From the NCBI RefSeq assembly GCF_002086155.1, contig NZ_MVHE01000061.1, forward strand, positions 1 to 32,078: a DNA stretch of 32,078 nucleotides. Direction: 5' to 3'. This document shows positions 22,758 to 30,841 of this stretch, piece after piece (the first letter of the stretch is position 1; each line of letters begins with the position of its first letter). The notes below the pieces were generated by a model, which saw only the letters and a list, made by a program, of their open reading frames with translations, made no database searches and was not told the origin of the DNA. This DNA is from Mycobacterium angelicum. GTDB lineage: Bacteria > Actinomycetota > Actinomycetes > Mycobacteriales > Mycobacteriaceae. The translations under genes were made by a program, and so were the position numbers.

Positions 22758-23636
22758 GTGAGCAAGAGTCCGCTGCGCCGGCTGGCCGAACACATCACCC
22801 TCGCCGGCATGCGGCCACCCGCCGCGCCGCAGCTGTTCTTCAACCGGCCCGCGATCAAACCGATTGACCTGGACGGCAAGCGCGTCATGCTGACGGGTGC
22901 ATCGTCGGGCATCGGCGAGGCCGCGGCCGAACAGTTCGCAAGGCTGGGCGCCACCGTGGTCGCCGTTGCCCGTCGCCAGGATCTGCTCGACGATCTGGCG
23001 GACCGGATCACGACTTCTGGCGGCGTAGCCATGTCGGTGCCCTGCGACCTCTCGGATATGGACGCCATCGATGCCGTCGTCGCCGACGTCGAAAAGCGGA
23101 TCGGCGGCATCGACATTCTGATCAACAACGCCGGCCGGTCCATCCGCCGCCCGCTGGCCGAATCCCTAGAGCGCTGGCACGACGTCGAGCGGACCATGGT
23201 GCTCAACTACTACGCCCCGCTGCGGCTGATCCGCGGCCTGGCGCCCGGGATGCTGCAGCGCGGCGACGGCCACATCATCAACGTCGCGACCTGGGGGGTG
23301 CTTTCGGAATCGTCGCCGCTGTTCTCCGTCTACAACGCTTCGAAGGCCGCGTTATCAGCCGTGAGCCGGATCGTCGAAACCGAGTGGGGCCGAAAGGGGG
23401 TGCACTCGACCACCCTGTACTACCCGCTGGTGGCCACGCCGATGATCGAGCCGACGAAGCAATACCGGGGCCTGCCCGCGCTGACACCACGCGAGGCCGG
23501 CGAGTGGATGATCACCGCCGCGCGCACCCGGCCGGTACGGATCGCGCCGCGAATCGCGCTGGCGATGAAGGCGATGAACACCGTCGGCCCGCGCTGGGTC
23601 GACACCCTGATGGGAAGGCGGATCGACGATGACTGA
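22758..23636 (+). CDS. Short-chain dehydrogenase/reductase (Rv0547c-like)
   Basis: A 292-residue classical SDR. The cofactor motif TGASSGIG is at residues 46-53 and NNAG at 123-126. The catalytic Tyr192-Lys196 pair is in VYNASK, with Ser near 183-186. Arginines after the cofactor motif (VAVARRQD) suggest NADPH preference. An N-terminal extension of about 40 residues precedes the Rossmann fold, possibly peripheral to the membrane. The substrate is unknown. GTG 22758 is chosen because the family starts there. The length is close to M. tuberculosis Rv0547c. The stop overlaps the start of a decayed gene. Confidence 0.9.
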   Translation: MSKSPLRRLAEHITLAGMRPPAAPQLFFNRPAIKPIDLDGKRVMLTGASSGIGEAAAEQFARLGATVVAVARRQDLLDDLADRITTSGGVAMSVPCDLSDMDAIDAVVADVEKRIGGIDILINNAGRSIRRPLAESLERWHDVERTMVLNYYAPLRLIRGLAPGMLQRGDGHIINVATWGVLSESSPLFSVYNASKAALSAVSRIVETEWGRKGVHSTTLYYPLVATPMIEPTKQYRGLPALTPREAGEWMITAARTRPVRIAPRIALAMKAMNTVGPRWVDTLMGRRIDDD

Positions 23637-23880
23637 CATCTGGACCACCGTCGCCGCCGAGGCAAAGCGCTCGCCGACGACCTCACCGCTCGGCTGGACG
23701 GTCAAGGCGGGCTTCAACTTCGACAAGTTCGCCACTGGCCAGCTGGCCAAACACCGCGGCCCCGACCCGGCTGCCAGGGAGCGCTGCTGTCTTTGCTGCT
23801 GGCCATGACCGGACGGCGTGACGCGTGTCAAGGACCTGCGCGGCCCCGGCGTGCCGACCCTGCGTACCCGCTGCGCGTGA
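23629..23880 (+). pseudogene. Remnant of a mycothiol-dependent maleylpyruvate isomerase family gene
   Basis: ATG 23629 overlaps the SDR stop by 8 bp and opens a 59-codon frame ending at TGA 23806-23808. The pieces, taken across frames, match a TIGR03083/MDMPI-type protein in order: an N-terminal WTTVAAEAK that continues in a shifted frame as ALADDLTARLDGQ, a middle piece KAGFNFDKFATGQLAKHRGP, then LLSLLLAMTGRRDA in another frame, and DLRGPGVPTLRTRC ending at TGA 23878-23880. A full-length member is over 200 residues, so large internal deletions plus at least two frameshifts have occurred. Family assignment is from memory of the motifs. The decay sits between two intact genes that are also neighbours in M. 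tuberculosis. Confidence 0.65.
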
Positions 23881-23893
23881 TAGACACGACACC

Positions 23894-24280
23894 ATGGAGA
23901 TCCTGGCCAGCCGAATGCTGCTTCGGCCGGCAGACTACGAACGATCACTGAGCTTCTACCGAGATGAGATCGGGCTGGCCATCGCCCGTGAATATGGGGC
24001 CGGCACAGTCTTTTTCGCCGGCCAGTCGCTGCTCGAACTGGCCGGCTTCGGCGAACCCGACCACTCGCGGGGGCCGTTTCCCGGTGCGCTGTGGCTACAG
24101 GTCCGCGACCTCGAGGCCACCCAGGCCGAGTTGCGCGGCCGCGGGGTGCCGATCGCCCGCGAAGCACGCCGCGAATCGTGGGGTCTATATGAGATGCATG
24201 TCACCGATCCGGACGGCGTCACACTGATTTTTATCGAGGTTCCCCGAGGTCATCCGCTACGCCAGGACACCCGGCAGTGA
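23894..24280 (+). CDS. Glyoxalase/bleomycin-resistance (VOC) family protein (Rv0546c-like)
   Basis: A 128-residue single vicinal-oxygen-chelate domain. It opens with ASRMLLRPADYERSLSFYRD, the first beta-alpha-beta unit, and ends with LYEMHVTDPDGVTLIFIEVP, the typical second unit in which Glu or His residues bind metal. Substrate and metal are not predictable. The length equals that of M. tuberculosis Rv0546c. ATG 23894 is preferred to the longer frame beginning within the pseudogene. The last codons overlap the PHO-box-like repeats upstream of pitA. Confidence 0.88.
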   Translation: MEILASRMLLRPADYERSLSFYRDEIGLAIAREYGAGTVFFAGQSLLELAGFGEPDHSRGPFPGALWLQVRDLEATQAELRGRGVPIAREARRESWGLYEMHVTDPDGVTLIFIEVPRGHPLRQDTRQ

Positions 24281-24316
24281 ACACGGGCGAACCTAAGGTG
24301 AACGGCGAAGTAACAT
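24276..24316 (+). promoter_or_regulatory. PHO-box-like direct repeats and -10 upstream of pitA
   Basis: Three direct repeats AGTGAAC (24276-24282), GGCGAAC (24286-24292) and GGTGAAC (24297-24303) occur 10 and 11 bp apart, and a weaker GGCGAAG follows at 24304. On the other strand they read GTTCACC-like, the unit of actinobacterial PhoP/RegX3 phosphate boxes, which use 11-bp direct repeats. TAACAT (24311-24316) could be a -10 directly after the array. The target gene encodes a phosphate transporter. Repeat positions are seen; regulator identity is inferred. Confidence 0.5.
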
Positions 24317-24398
24317 CTGGCGACGAGTGCAATTTACCCGCATTTCGCCTGATTGTCTGTTCGACAACGCACCGCCCCAACTACCAGAATCAGGGCCT

Positions 24399-25643
24399 GT
24401 GAACATCGATTTGTTCCTCTTGATCATCGTCGTGATCACAGCATTGGCTTTCGACTTCACTAACGGGTTCCACGACACCGGCAACGCCATGGCGACTTCC
24501 ATCGCCAGCGGCGCGCTGGCGCCCAAGGCGGCGGTGGCGCTGTCCGCGGTGCTGAACCTGCTCGGTGCATTCCTGTCGACGGCCGTCGCGGCCACCATCG
24601 CCAAGGGGCTCATCGATGCCAACCTGGTGACCCTGGAACTGGTGTTTGCCGGCTTGGTCGGCGGCATTGTGTGGAATTTGCTGACCTGGCTGCTGGGGAT
24701 CCCGTCGAGTTCCTCGCACGCGTTGATCGGCGGCATCGTCGGCGCCACCATCGCCGCCGTCGGCACCCGCGGGGTGATCTGGCATGGCGTGGTGTCCAAG
24801 GTGATCATCCCGGCCATCATCGCCGCTCTGCTGGCCGTAGTCGTCGGGGCGGCGGCCACCTGGCTGGTGTACTGGATCACCCGCGGGGTCTCGGAAAAGC
24901 GCACCGCCAACGGGTTCCGGCGCGGCCAGATCGGCTCGGCCTCGCTGGTGTCACTGGCACACGGAACCAACGACGCACAGAAGACGATGGGCGTGATCTT
25001 CCTGGCGCTGATGTCCTACGGCGCGGTGAGCAAGACCGCCTCCATGCCGCCGCTGTGGGTGATCGTGAGTTGCGCCATCGCGATGGCGCTGGGCACCTAC
25101 CTGGGCGGCTGGCGGATCATTCGCACCCTGGGCAAGGGGCTGGTGGAGATTCACCCGCCGCAGGGCATGGCGGCCGAATCGTCTTCGGCCGCAGTCATTC
25201 TGCTCTCGGCCCACTTCGGCTACGCACTGTCGACCACGCAGGTCTGCACCGGTTCGGTGCTGGGCAGCGGCCTGGGCAAGCCGGGCGGTGAGGTGCGCTG
25301 GGGCGTGGCCGGCCGGATGGCGACCGCGTGGCTGGTCACCCTTCCGCTGGCCGGCCTGGTCGGGGCGCTCACCTACTGGATCGTGCACCTCATCGGCGGA
25401 TACCCCGGCGCAATCGTCGGCTTCTCGCTGTTGGTCGCGGTGTCGGCCGCCATCTACCTGCGGTCGCGCAAGGTCAAGGTCGACCACAAGAATGTGAACG
25501 CCGAGTGGGAAGGCAACCTGACCGCGGGCCTCGAAGGGTCCGACGACCTCAAACCGCCGCCCCCCGCGGGCCCTAATATCGGGGCCCCGGCGCCCCAATT
25601 GCGCTCCGACGACGACACGGTTACCGCGGGGAACGCGTCATGA
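24399..25643 (+). CDS. pitA: Low-affinity inorganic phosphate transporter PitA
   Basis: A 414-residue PiT-family (PF01384) membrane transporter that takes up metal-phosphate with protons. The two inverted signature regions are FDFTNGFHDTGNAMATS (residues 18-34) and SLAHGTNDAQKTMG (185-198). SSSSHALIGG (103-112) is another conserved loop. About ten hydrophobic segments are followed by a proline-rich cytosolic tail (about 375-414). GTG 24399 is preferred because the family starts at NIDLFLLIIVV; the longer frame from 24327 adds a non-conserved leader within the presumed 5' UTR. The stop overlaps the start of the next small gene by 4 bp. The length is close to M. tuberculosis Rv0545c. Confidence 0.94.
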   Translation: MNIDLFLLIIVVITALAFDFTNGFHDTGNAMATSIASGALAPKAAVALSAVLNLLGAFLSTAVAATIAKGLIDANLVTLELVFAGLVGGIVWNLLTWLLGIPSSSSHALIGGIVGATIAAVGTRGVIWHGVVSKVIIPAIIAALLAVVVGAAATWLVYWITRGVSEKRTANGFRRGQIGSASLVSLAHGTNDAQKTMGVIFLALMSYGAVSKTASMPPLWVIVSCAIAMALGTYLGGWRIIRTLGKGLVEIHPPQGMAAESSSAAVILLSAHFGYALSTTQVCTGSVLGSGLGKPGGEVRWGVAGRMATAWLVTLPLAGLVGALTYWIVHLIGGYPGAIVGFSLLVAVSAAIYLRSRKVKVDHKNVNAEWEGNLTAGLEGSDDLKPPPPAGPNIGAPAPQLRSDDDTVTAGNAS

Positions 25644-25930
25644 ACAACTGGTTCAACTACGAAGCCACACTGAAGATCCTGATTTTCAGCCTGCTGGCCG
25701 GTGCGGCGCTGCCCGGCCTATTCGCGGTAGGAGTGCGCTTGCAGGCCGCCGGCGCCGGAGACATCGCCACCAATGGCTCCGCGCCGCACCGCAACCCGGT
25801 TCTGACTGCGCTCGCCTGGCTGATCTACGCACTGGTCCTCGCGGTGATCGTCATCGGCGTGCTCTACATCGCCCGCGACTTCATCGCGCATCACACAGGT
25901 TGGGCGTTCCTCGGAGCCAAACCGAAGTAG
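25640..25930 (+). CDS. Small two-helix membrane protein (Rv0544c-like)
   Basis: A 96-residue protein with two hydrophobic helices, residues about 9-30 (TLKILIFSLLAGAALPGLFA) and about 54-78 (ALAWLIYALVLAVIVIGVLY). Between them is a short polar loop, and the C-terminus is basic. The start ATG overlaps the pitA stop by 4 bp (ATGA), so synthesis is probably coupled to PitA. It may be an accessory subunit of the transporter, but this rests only on coupling and conservation. Confidence 0.85.
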   Translation: MNNWFNYEATLKILIFSLLAGAALPGLFAVGVRLQAAGAGDIATNGSAPHRNPVLTALAWLIYALVLAVIVIGVLYIARDFIAHHTGWAFLGAKPK

Positions 25931-25984
25931 TCTCGTACCCGTGGCATAGGGTTTGACCACGGCCCCGACGGGAAGTTGTATCGC

Positions 25985-26287
25985 GTGAACAATTTTCTCA
26001 CCTCGATCGTGTCGTGGCTGCGCGCGGGATATCCCGAAGGCGTGCCGCCAACCGACTCGTTCGCGGTGCTCGCCCTGCTAGCCCGCCGCTTGACCAACGA
26101 CGAGGTTCAGGCGGTTGCCAACGAGTTGATGCAGCGCGGCGAGTTCGACCAGATCGACATCGGTGTGGTCATCACTCAATTCACCGATGATCTGCCGTCG
26201 CCCGACGACATCGAGCGGGTGCGCAAGCGGTTGGCCGCCAAGGGCTGGCCGCTGGATAACATCCGCGACAGCGAGGACCACGCATAG
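25985..26287 (+). CDS. DUF3349 family protein (Rv0543c-like)
   Basis: A 100-residue soluble helical protein of the actinobacterial DUF3349 family. It contains the conserved segment GYPEGVPPTDSFAVLALLAR (residues 17-36), then RLTNDEVQAV and the C-terminal DIERVRKRLAAKGWPL. Function is unknown; a structure of the M. tuberculosis homologue is, to my knowledge, available. GTG 25985 is preceded by GGGAAG 9 nt upstream and agrees with the homologue length of 100. The frame ends just before the menE coding region, which may begin at the stop codon itself. Confidence 0.88.
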   Translation: MNNFLTSIVSWLRAGYPEGVPPTDSFAVLALLARRLTNDEVQAVANELMQRGEFDQIDIGVVITQFTDDLPSPDDIERVRKRLAAKGWPLDNIRDSEDHA

Positions 26288-26355
26288 CAGTCCTGCGCGC
26301 GCTGAGCGTTTCCCCCGGGTCCGCCGCCTCGTCACTGTTACCCGCACTCGAGCGT

Positions 26356-27429
26356 GTGCTGCAAGGCCGCGACCCCGCGATGGTCGTGGTCCCCGATCAC
26401 GCTGCGCCGCCCGCCCTGCGAGTGGGTGAAGTCATCGACGACGACGTCGCCCTGGTGGTGACGACGTCGGGAACCACGGGTGCGCCCAAGGGTGCGTTGC
26501 TGACCGCTGCCGCACTGAGCGCCAGTGCGCACGCCACGCATGACCGTCTGGGCGGGAATGGCAGCTGGCTGCTGGCCGTACCGCCCTATCACATCGCGGG
26601 CCTGCAAGTGCTGGTCCGCAGCGTGCTGGCCGGCTCGGCGCCGGTCGAGCTGGACGTCTCCGCCGGCTTCGATATCACCGAATTGCCCAGTGCAGTAAGC
26701 AAATTGGCTTCCGGGCGGCGCTACACGTCACTGGTTGCCGCGCAGCTGGCCAAGGCGCTCACCGACCCTGCGGCGACGGCCGCGCTGGCCGAGCTGGACG
26801 CCGTGCTGATCGGCGGCGGGCCGGCGCCGCGGCGGGTGCTGGACGCCGCCGCCGCGGCCGGCATCACGGTGGTCCGCACCTACGGGATGAGCGAAACCGC
26901 GGGAGGCTGTGTCTACGACGGTGTTCCACTCGACGGGGTGCGGCTGCGCATTGCGGCCGACGGGCGCATCGTGCTGGGCGGCGCGGCCCTGGCCAAGGGC
27001 TATCGCAACCCGGTCGACCCGAATCCGTTCGCCGAACCGGGCTGGTTTTGCACCGATGACATTGGCGCCGTTGACGATTCGGGCGTGCTGAGCGTGCTGG
27101 GCCGCACCGACGACGCGATCAGCACGGGCGGCCTGACGGTGCTGCCGCAGCTCGTCGAGGCGGCGCTGGGCAGCCATCCCGCGGTGCGCGACTGTGCTGT
27201 CTTCGGCGTGCCCGACGACCGGCTGGGCCAGCGGGTAGCCGCCGCGGTGGTGGTCGGCGAAGGGTCCCCGGCGCCGACACTGGACGCGCTGCGGGCACAC
27301 CTGGCAGGCACCCTCGACCTCACCGCGGCGCCGCGCGAACTGCATATCGTCGACGAGCTGCCGCGGCGCGGCATCGGCAAGCTCGACCGGACGGCGCTGG
27401 TGCGCCGGTTCGCCGGACCCGGCCAATAG
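26356..27429 (+). CDS. menE: o-Succinylbenzoate-CoA ligase MenE (start uncertain)
   Basis: From GTG 26356 the product has 357 residues and is a short ANL-family ligase that makes o-succinylbenzoyl-CoA for MenB. Motifs are the P-loop VVTTSGTTGAPKG (about residues 35-47), YGMSETAGG, WFCTDDIGAVDDSGVLSVLG, and the catalytic lysine in GIGKLDRTALVRRF near the C-terminus. The frame stays open upstream to 26260 and encodes VLRALSVSPGSAASSLLPAL, which resembles the M. tuberculosis N-terminus, yet it has no ATG, GTG or TTG there. The true start may be a rare codon such as CTG 26293 or ATA 26284. GTG 26356 is the first canonical start. Confidence 0.88.
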   Translation: MLQGRDPAMVVVPDHAAPPALRVGEVIDDDVALVVTTSGTTGAPKGALLTAAALSASAHATHDRLGGNGSWLLAVPPYHIAGLQVLVRSVLAGSAPVELDVSAGFDITELPSAVSKLASGRRYTSLVAAQLAKALTDPAATAALAELDAVLIGGGPAPRRVLDAAAAAGITVVRTYGMSETAGGCVYDGVPLDGVRLRIAADGRIVLGGAALAKGYRNPVDPNPFAEPGWFCTDDIGAVDDSGVLSVLGRTDDAISTGGLTVLPQLVEAALGSHPAVRDCAVFGVPDDRLGQRVAAAVVVGEGSPAPTLDALRAHLAGTLDLTAAPRELHIVDELPRRGIGKLDRTALVRRFAGPGQ

Positions 27430-27440
27430 GCTGGTCTCTC

Positions 27441-28790
27441 GTGAAGATCGGTCGCCGCGAACTGTGGGCGCTTGCCGTCGGCGTCGCCCTGGTGACGGCG
27501 GCGGTCGTCCTGCCCCGAATGAACCTGGGCGTCAAGCCGCGTTCGGATATCGGCTTGGAGCGGTTCGACTGGCATGCCGGGGCCGCACCGATCTTCGGCT
27601 ACTGGGACGCGCACGTCGGTTGGGGCACGGTGCCCGCACTCCTGATCGGCTTGTCCGCGGTGGTGTTGGGTCCTGCTGTGGCACAACGAATTTCGTGGCG
27701 CTGGCTAACTCTGGGAACCTGGGCCACCGCCTGCGTCTGGGCCTTTTCCCTGGCGATGATCGACGGCTGGCAACGCGGCTTCGCCGGCCGGTTGACCACC
27801 AGGGACGAGTATCTGCAGGAAGTCCCGGGCGTCACCGACATCCCGGCCACGTTGCGCACGTTCGCCGGCCGCATCGTCGACTTCCAGCCCCACTCCTGGG
27901 TCACACATGTCTCCGGGCATCCGCCGGGCGCGCTGCTGACGTTCGTGTGGCTGGATCGACTGGGCCTGCATGGCGGTGCCTGGGCCGGTTTGTGGTGCCT
28001 GCTGGTCGGTTCCAGTGCGACGGCGGCCGTGCTGATCGCCACACGGGCGCTGGCCGATGAGCAGCTCGCCCGGCGCGCCGCGCCGTTCGTGGCGGTGGCG
28101 CCGACGGCCATCTGGGTCGCGGTGTCGGCCGACGGATACTACGCGGGGGTTGCGGCGTGGGGCATCGCATTGCTCGCGGTGGCCGTGCACCGGAGCCGCT
28201 TCCCGGCGCTGATTGCGGCCGCGGCGGGCCTGCTGCTGGGCTGGGGGGTGTTCGTCAACTACGGCCTGATGTTGATGGGATTGCCCGCGTTAGCGGTGTT
28301 GCTTTCCGCGGCCGACTGGCGAGCGGCGCTGCGGGTCCTGGGCCCGGCCGTGCTGGCCGCGCTGGCGGTTGCGGTGGCCTTCGCGGTTGCCGGGTTTTAC
28401 TGGTTCGATGGGTATACCCTTGTGCAGCAACGATATTGGCAGGGAGTAGCCAAGGACCGCCCGTTCCAGTATTGGGGTTGGGCGAATCTGGCGTGCGTGG
28501 TGTGCGCTATCGGACTGGGCAGCGTCGCGGGTGTGGGCCGGGCGTTCGACCGGGCGGCCATTCGCGGCCGGTCCGGCTTCTATCTGCTGCTGCTGGCCAT
28601 GGTTGCCGCCATCGTGTGCGCCGACCTGAGCATGCTGAGCAAGGCCGAGACCGAACGCATCTGGCTGCCGTTCACCATTTGGCTCACCGCGGCCCCGGCA
28701 TTGCTGCCGCCCCGCTGGCACCGAATTGCCCTGGCCCTCAACGCCGGCGGCGCCTTGTTGCTCAACAGCATCATCTTCACGAACTGGTAG
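27441..28790 (+). CDS. Polytopic membrane protein, possible GT-C glycosyltransferase (Rv0541c-like)
   Basis: A 449-residue integral membrane protein with about 10-12 hydrophobic segments. A large hydrophilic loop after the first helices contains GLERFDWHAGAAPIFGYWD, and a later one contains THVSGHPPGALLTFVWLDRL. Near the C-terminus SKAETERIWLPF resembles a segment seen in actinobacterial polyprenyl-phosphate-dependent GT-C enzymes. That makes an envelope sugar transferase plausible but not shown; donor and acceptor are unknown. GTG 27441 gives the same length as the M. tuberculosis homologue. It starts 11 nt after menE and is followed by the permease after 6 nt, so these are probably co-transcribed. 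Confidence 0.85.
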   Translation: MKIGRRELWALAVGVALVTAAVVLPRMNLGVKPRSDIGLERFDWHAGAAPIFGYWDAHVGWGTVPALLIGLSAVVLGPAVAQRISWRWLTLGTWATACVWAFSLAMIDGWQRGFAGRLTTRDEYLQEVPGVTDIPATLRTFAGRIVDFQPHSWVTHVSGHPPGALLTFVWLDRLGLHGGAWAGLWCLLVGSSATAAVLIATRALADEQLARRAAPFVAVAPTAIWVAVSADGYYAGVAAWGIALLAVAVHRSRFPALIAAAAGLLLGWGVFVNYGLMLMGLPALAVLLSAADWRAALRVLGPAVLAALAVAVAFAVAGFYWFDGYTLVQQRYWQGVAKDRPFQYWGWANLACVVCAIGLGSVAGVGRAFDRAAIRGRSGFYLLLLAMVAAIVCADLSMLSKAETERIWLPFTIWLTAAPALLPPRWHRIALALNAGGALLLNSIIFTNW

Positions 28791-28796
28791 GCGGGT

Positions 28797-30077
28797 ATGG
28801 CAGAACAGGCGCCGCTGGCGCGTCGGCTAGGTACCACCGATGCGGTGGTGATCGGGCTTGGCTCGATGATCGGCGCCGGGGTGTTCTCTGCGTTCGGTCC
28901 GGCCGCCCGCGCGGCCGGTTTCGGCCTGTTGATCGGATTGGTACTGGCCGCCGCGATCGCATACTGCAATGCCACCGCGTCAGCCCAGCTGGCCGCGGTG
29001 TATCCCACTTCGGGTGGCACCTACATCTATGGCCGGGAACGCCTCGGCCCGTGGTGGGGGTTTCTGGCCGGCTGGGGATTCGTGATCGGCAAGACCGCCT
29101 CGTGTGCGGCGATGGCGCTGACGGTGGCCGCCTATACCGTCGGCGCCGCGGGGACACCGGTGTGGGCGCAGCGAGCGCTGGGCGTCACCGTCGTCATCGC
29201 TTTGGCGGCGCTCAACTATCGCGGGATCACCAAGACCGCGATGCTGGCCCGAATACTGGTGGCCTGCACGGTGATTGCGCTGGCCGCGGTGGTGGCCGGA
29301 ATCTTCGTCGGGTTGGCCACAGCCCATTCCGGGGCGTCGCATTCGCTGACCGGAGCATGGTCGGGGTTCACGGTATACGGGGTGCTGCAGTCAGCCGGTC
29401 TGCTGTTCTTCGCGTTCGCCGGGTATGCACGAATCGCGACCATGGGTGAAGAGGTCCGTGATCCGGCGCGCACCATCCCGAAGGCGATCACGCTCGCGCT
29501 GGCCATCGCCGTGGCCATCTATCTCGTCGTCGGGGTGGCGGCATTGTTGGCCGCGGGCCCGGACCGGCTGGCGCATGCCGCCGCGCCACTGACCGAGGCG
29601 GTACGCGCCGCCGGCGTGGCGTGGCTGATACCCGTCGTAGCGGTCGGTGGTGTGCTGGCCAGCATCGGCGCGCTGCTGGCGCTGATCGCCGGTCTGGGCC
29701 GCACGGTGCTGGCCATGGCCCGCCATCGCGACCTTCCGGCCCGGCTGGCCGCGGTCCACCCGCGCTACCAGGTACCCCACCATGCCGAAATAGCCGTCGC
29801 GGCCGTGGTCTGTGTGCTGGTGGCCACCGTGGACCTGCGCGGGGTGATCGGCTTCTCGTCGTTCGGAGTGCTGATCTACTACGCGATCGCCAATGCCGCC
29901 GCGTACACACTGCCGGCGCAGCGTCGCGGCTCCCGTATCAGGGATGTCTGCGGAGTGGCCGGTTGCCTGATCCTGGTCGCCACGTTGCCATGGCAATCGG
30001 TGGTCGTCGGGCTGGGAGTGTTCGCGTTCGGGGTGGGCGGGCGCGCAATTGCCCTGCGCGCATCGAGCGTGAGCTGA
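28797..30077 (+). CDS. APC family amino acid permease
   Basis: A 426-residue transporter with about 12 transmembrane helices. The first helix carries the APC substrate-backbone motif GLGSMIGAGVFSAFG (residues 20-34). SGGTYIYGRERLGPWWGFLAGW is the conserved helix 3 entry; FFAFAGYARIATMGEEVRDPARTIPKAI is the helix 6 and loop signature (only short parts quoted as landmarks). Substrate is probably an amino acid or polyamine; specificity cannot be read. It follows the GT-C-like gene by 6 nt and ends convergent with the DUF2064 gene. No equivalent is known to me at this point in M. tuberculosis, so it is an addition or a gene lost there. Confidence 0.88.
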   Translation: MAEQAPLARRLGTTDAVVIGLGSMIGAGVFSAFGPAARAAGFGLLIGLVLAAAIAYCNATASAQLAAVYPTSGGTYIYGRERLGPWWGFLAGWGFVIGKTASCAAMALTVAAYTVGAAGTPVWAQRALGVTVVIALAALNYRGITKTAMLARILVACTVIALAAVVAGIFVGLATAHSGASHSLTGAWSGFTVYGVLQSAGLLFFAFAGYARIATMGEEVRDPARTIPKAITLALAIAVAIYLVVGVAALLAAGPDRLAHAAAPLTEAVRAAGVAWLIPVVAVGGVLASIGALLALIAGLGRTVLAMARHRDLPARLAAVHPRYQVPHHAEIAVAAVVCVLVATVDLRGVIGFSSFGVLIYYAIANAAAYTLPAQRRGSRIRDVCGVAGCLILVATLPWQSVVVGLGVFAFGVGGRAIALRASSVS

Positions 30078-30172
30078 CGGCTTCGGGTGTGCATACCTGG
30101 CGCGGATCCGCCGCTTACGCCGCCCTGTACGCACAGCCAAAGCCCAGACCGCACACTCGATTACAAAGAACC

Positions 30173-30841
30173 TCAGAGTCCGGCCGCGCGAGTTACCCGC
30201 GTGAAGCGACTCCCCGCCACGCACCCGTCGCGAACCGCCGCGACGTCGTCGACGACATCGAAGTCGGCCAGTCGCTGCACCTCGACTGCATCAATACCGT
30301 TGCGGTGCAGAGCCTTCCACGTCAATTCTCCGGTGTCGGACTGCGACATCGGAACCGCCCGCAGGCATTCGGCAACGGTCGGTGTGCGCAGCCCGAGCAA
30401 CCACCAGCCGCCGTCGAAGGCAAACCCGAGCAGCGCCGAAGGCCCGTCGAGCAGGCGCTGTGCGCAATCGGTGAGCAGCTCGGCGCTCACCTGCGGGGTG
30501 TCCATGCCGATTTGCAGCACTGGGTACCCGTAGGCCGCGGTGTCAGCGTGCGCGTTGGCCAGGCGGTCGGCGAAGTCGTCGCCGCGTTGCCCGATCACGG
30601 TGAAGGACTCGAGCCGCTGCCTGATCTGGCTACCGTCGGCGGCGCTGTCGAGGTCTCCGGTGAGCGCCACCACGCGCTTGGCCACCGGCGCGGCTGCCAC
30701 CGCATCCAGGGTGTCGAGCAGGGCGGCGGCGGCGATGCCGGCGGCTACCTGGTCACCCACAGTGGCGGCCAGCCGGGTCTTGGCCCGGCCGGGCTCCGGC
30801 GCCTTGGCGACCACCAACACCGTGACCGGCAGCGGATTCAT
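30173..30841 (-). CDS. DUF2064/TIGR04282 nucleotidyltransferase-like protein (Rv0540-like)
   Basis: A 222-residue protein with a GT-A-like fold. The N-terminal VAKAPEPGRAKTRL (residues 11-24) is the family's nucleotide-binding signature. Further marks are GMDTPQVS and the strand DGGWWLLGLR. Related proteins include CofC-type guanylyltransferases, but the activity of this family is not established. ATG 30841 overlaps the stop of the upstream GT2 gene by 4 bp (ATGA), which fixes the start and argues that both act together on an activated sugar or lipid; the longer open frame to 31144 is therefore rejected. Confidence 0.88.
   Translation of the reverse strand: MNPLPVTVLVVAKAPEPGRAKTRLAATVGDQVAAGIAAAALLDTLDAVAAAPVAKRVVALTGDLDSAADGSQIRQRLESFTVIGQRGDDFADRLANAHADTAAYGYPVLQIGMDTPQVSAELLTDCAQRLLDGPSALLGFAFDGGWWLLGLRTPTVAECLRAVPMSQSDTGELTWKALHRNGIDAVEVQRLADFDVVDDVAAVRDGCVAGSRFTRVTRAAGL

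Noticed and set aside
28157..29449. 430-residue plus-strand frame across the GT-C-like and permease genes
   Set aside because: Arg/Gly-rich shadow frame with no family features, overlapping two clear membrane proteins.
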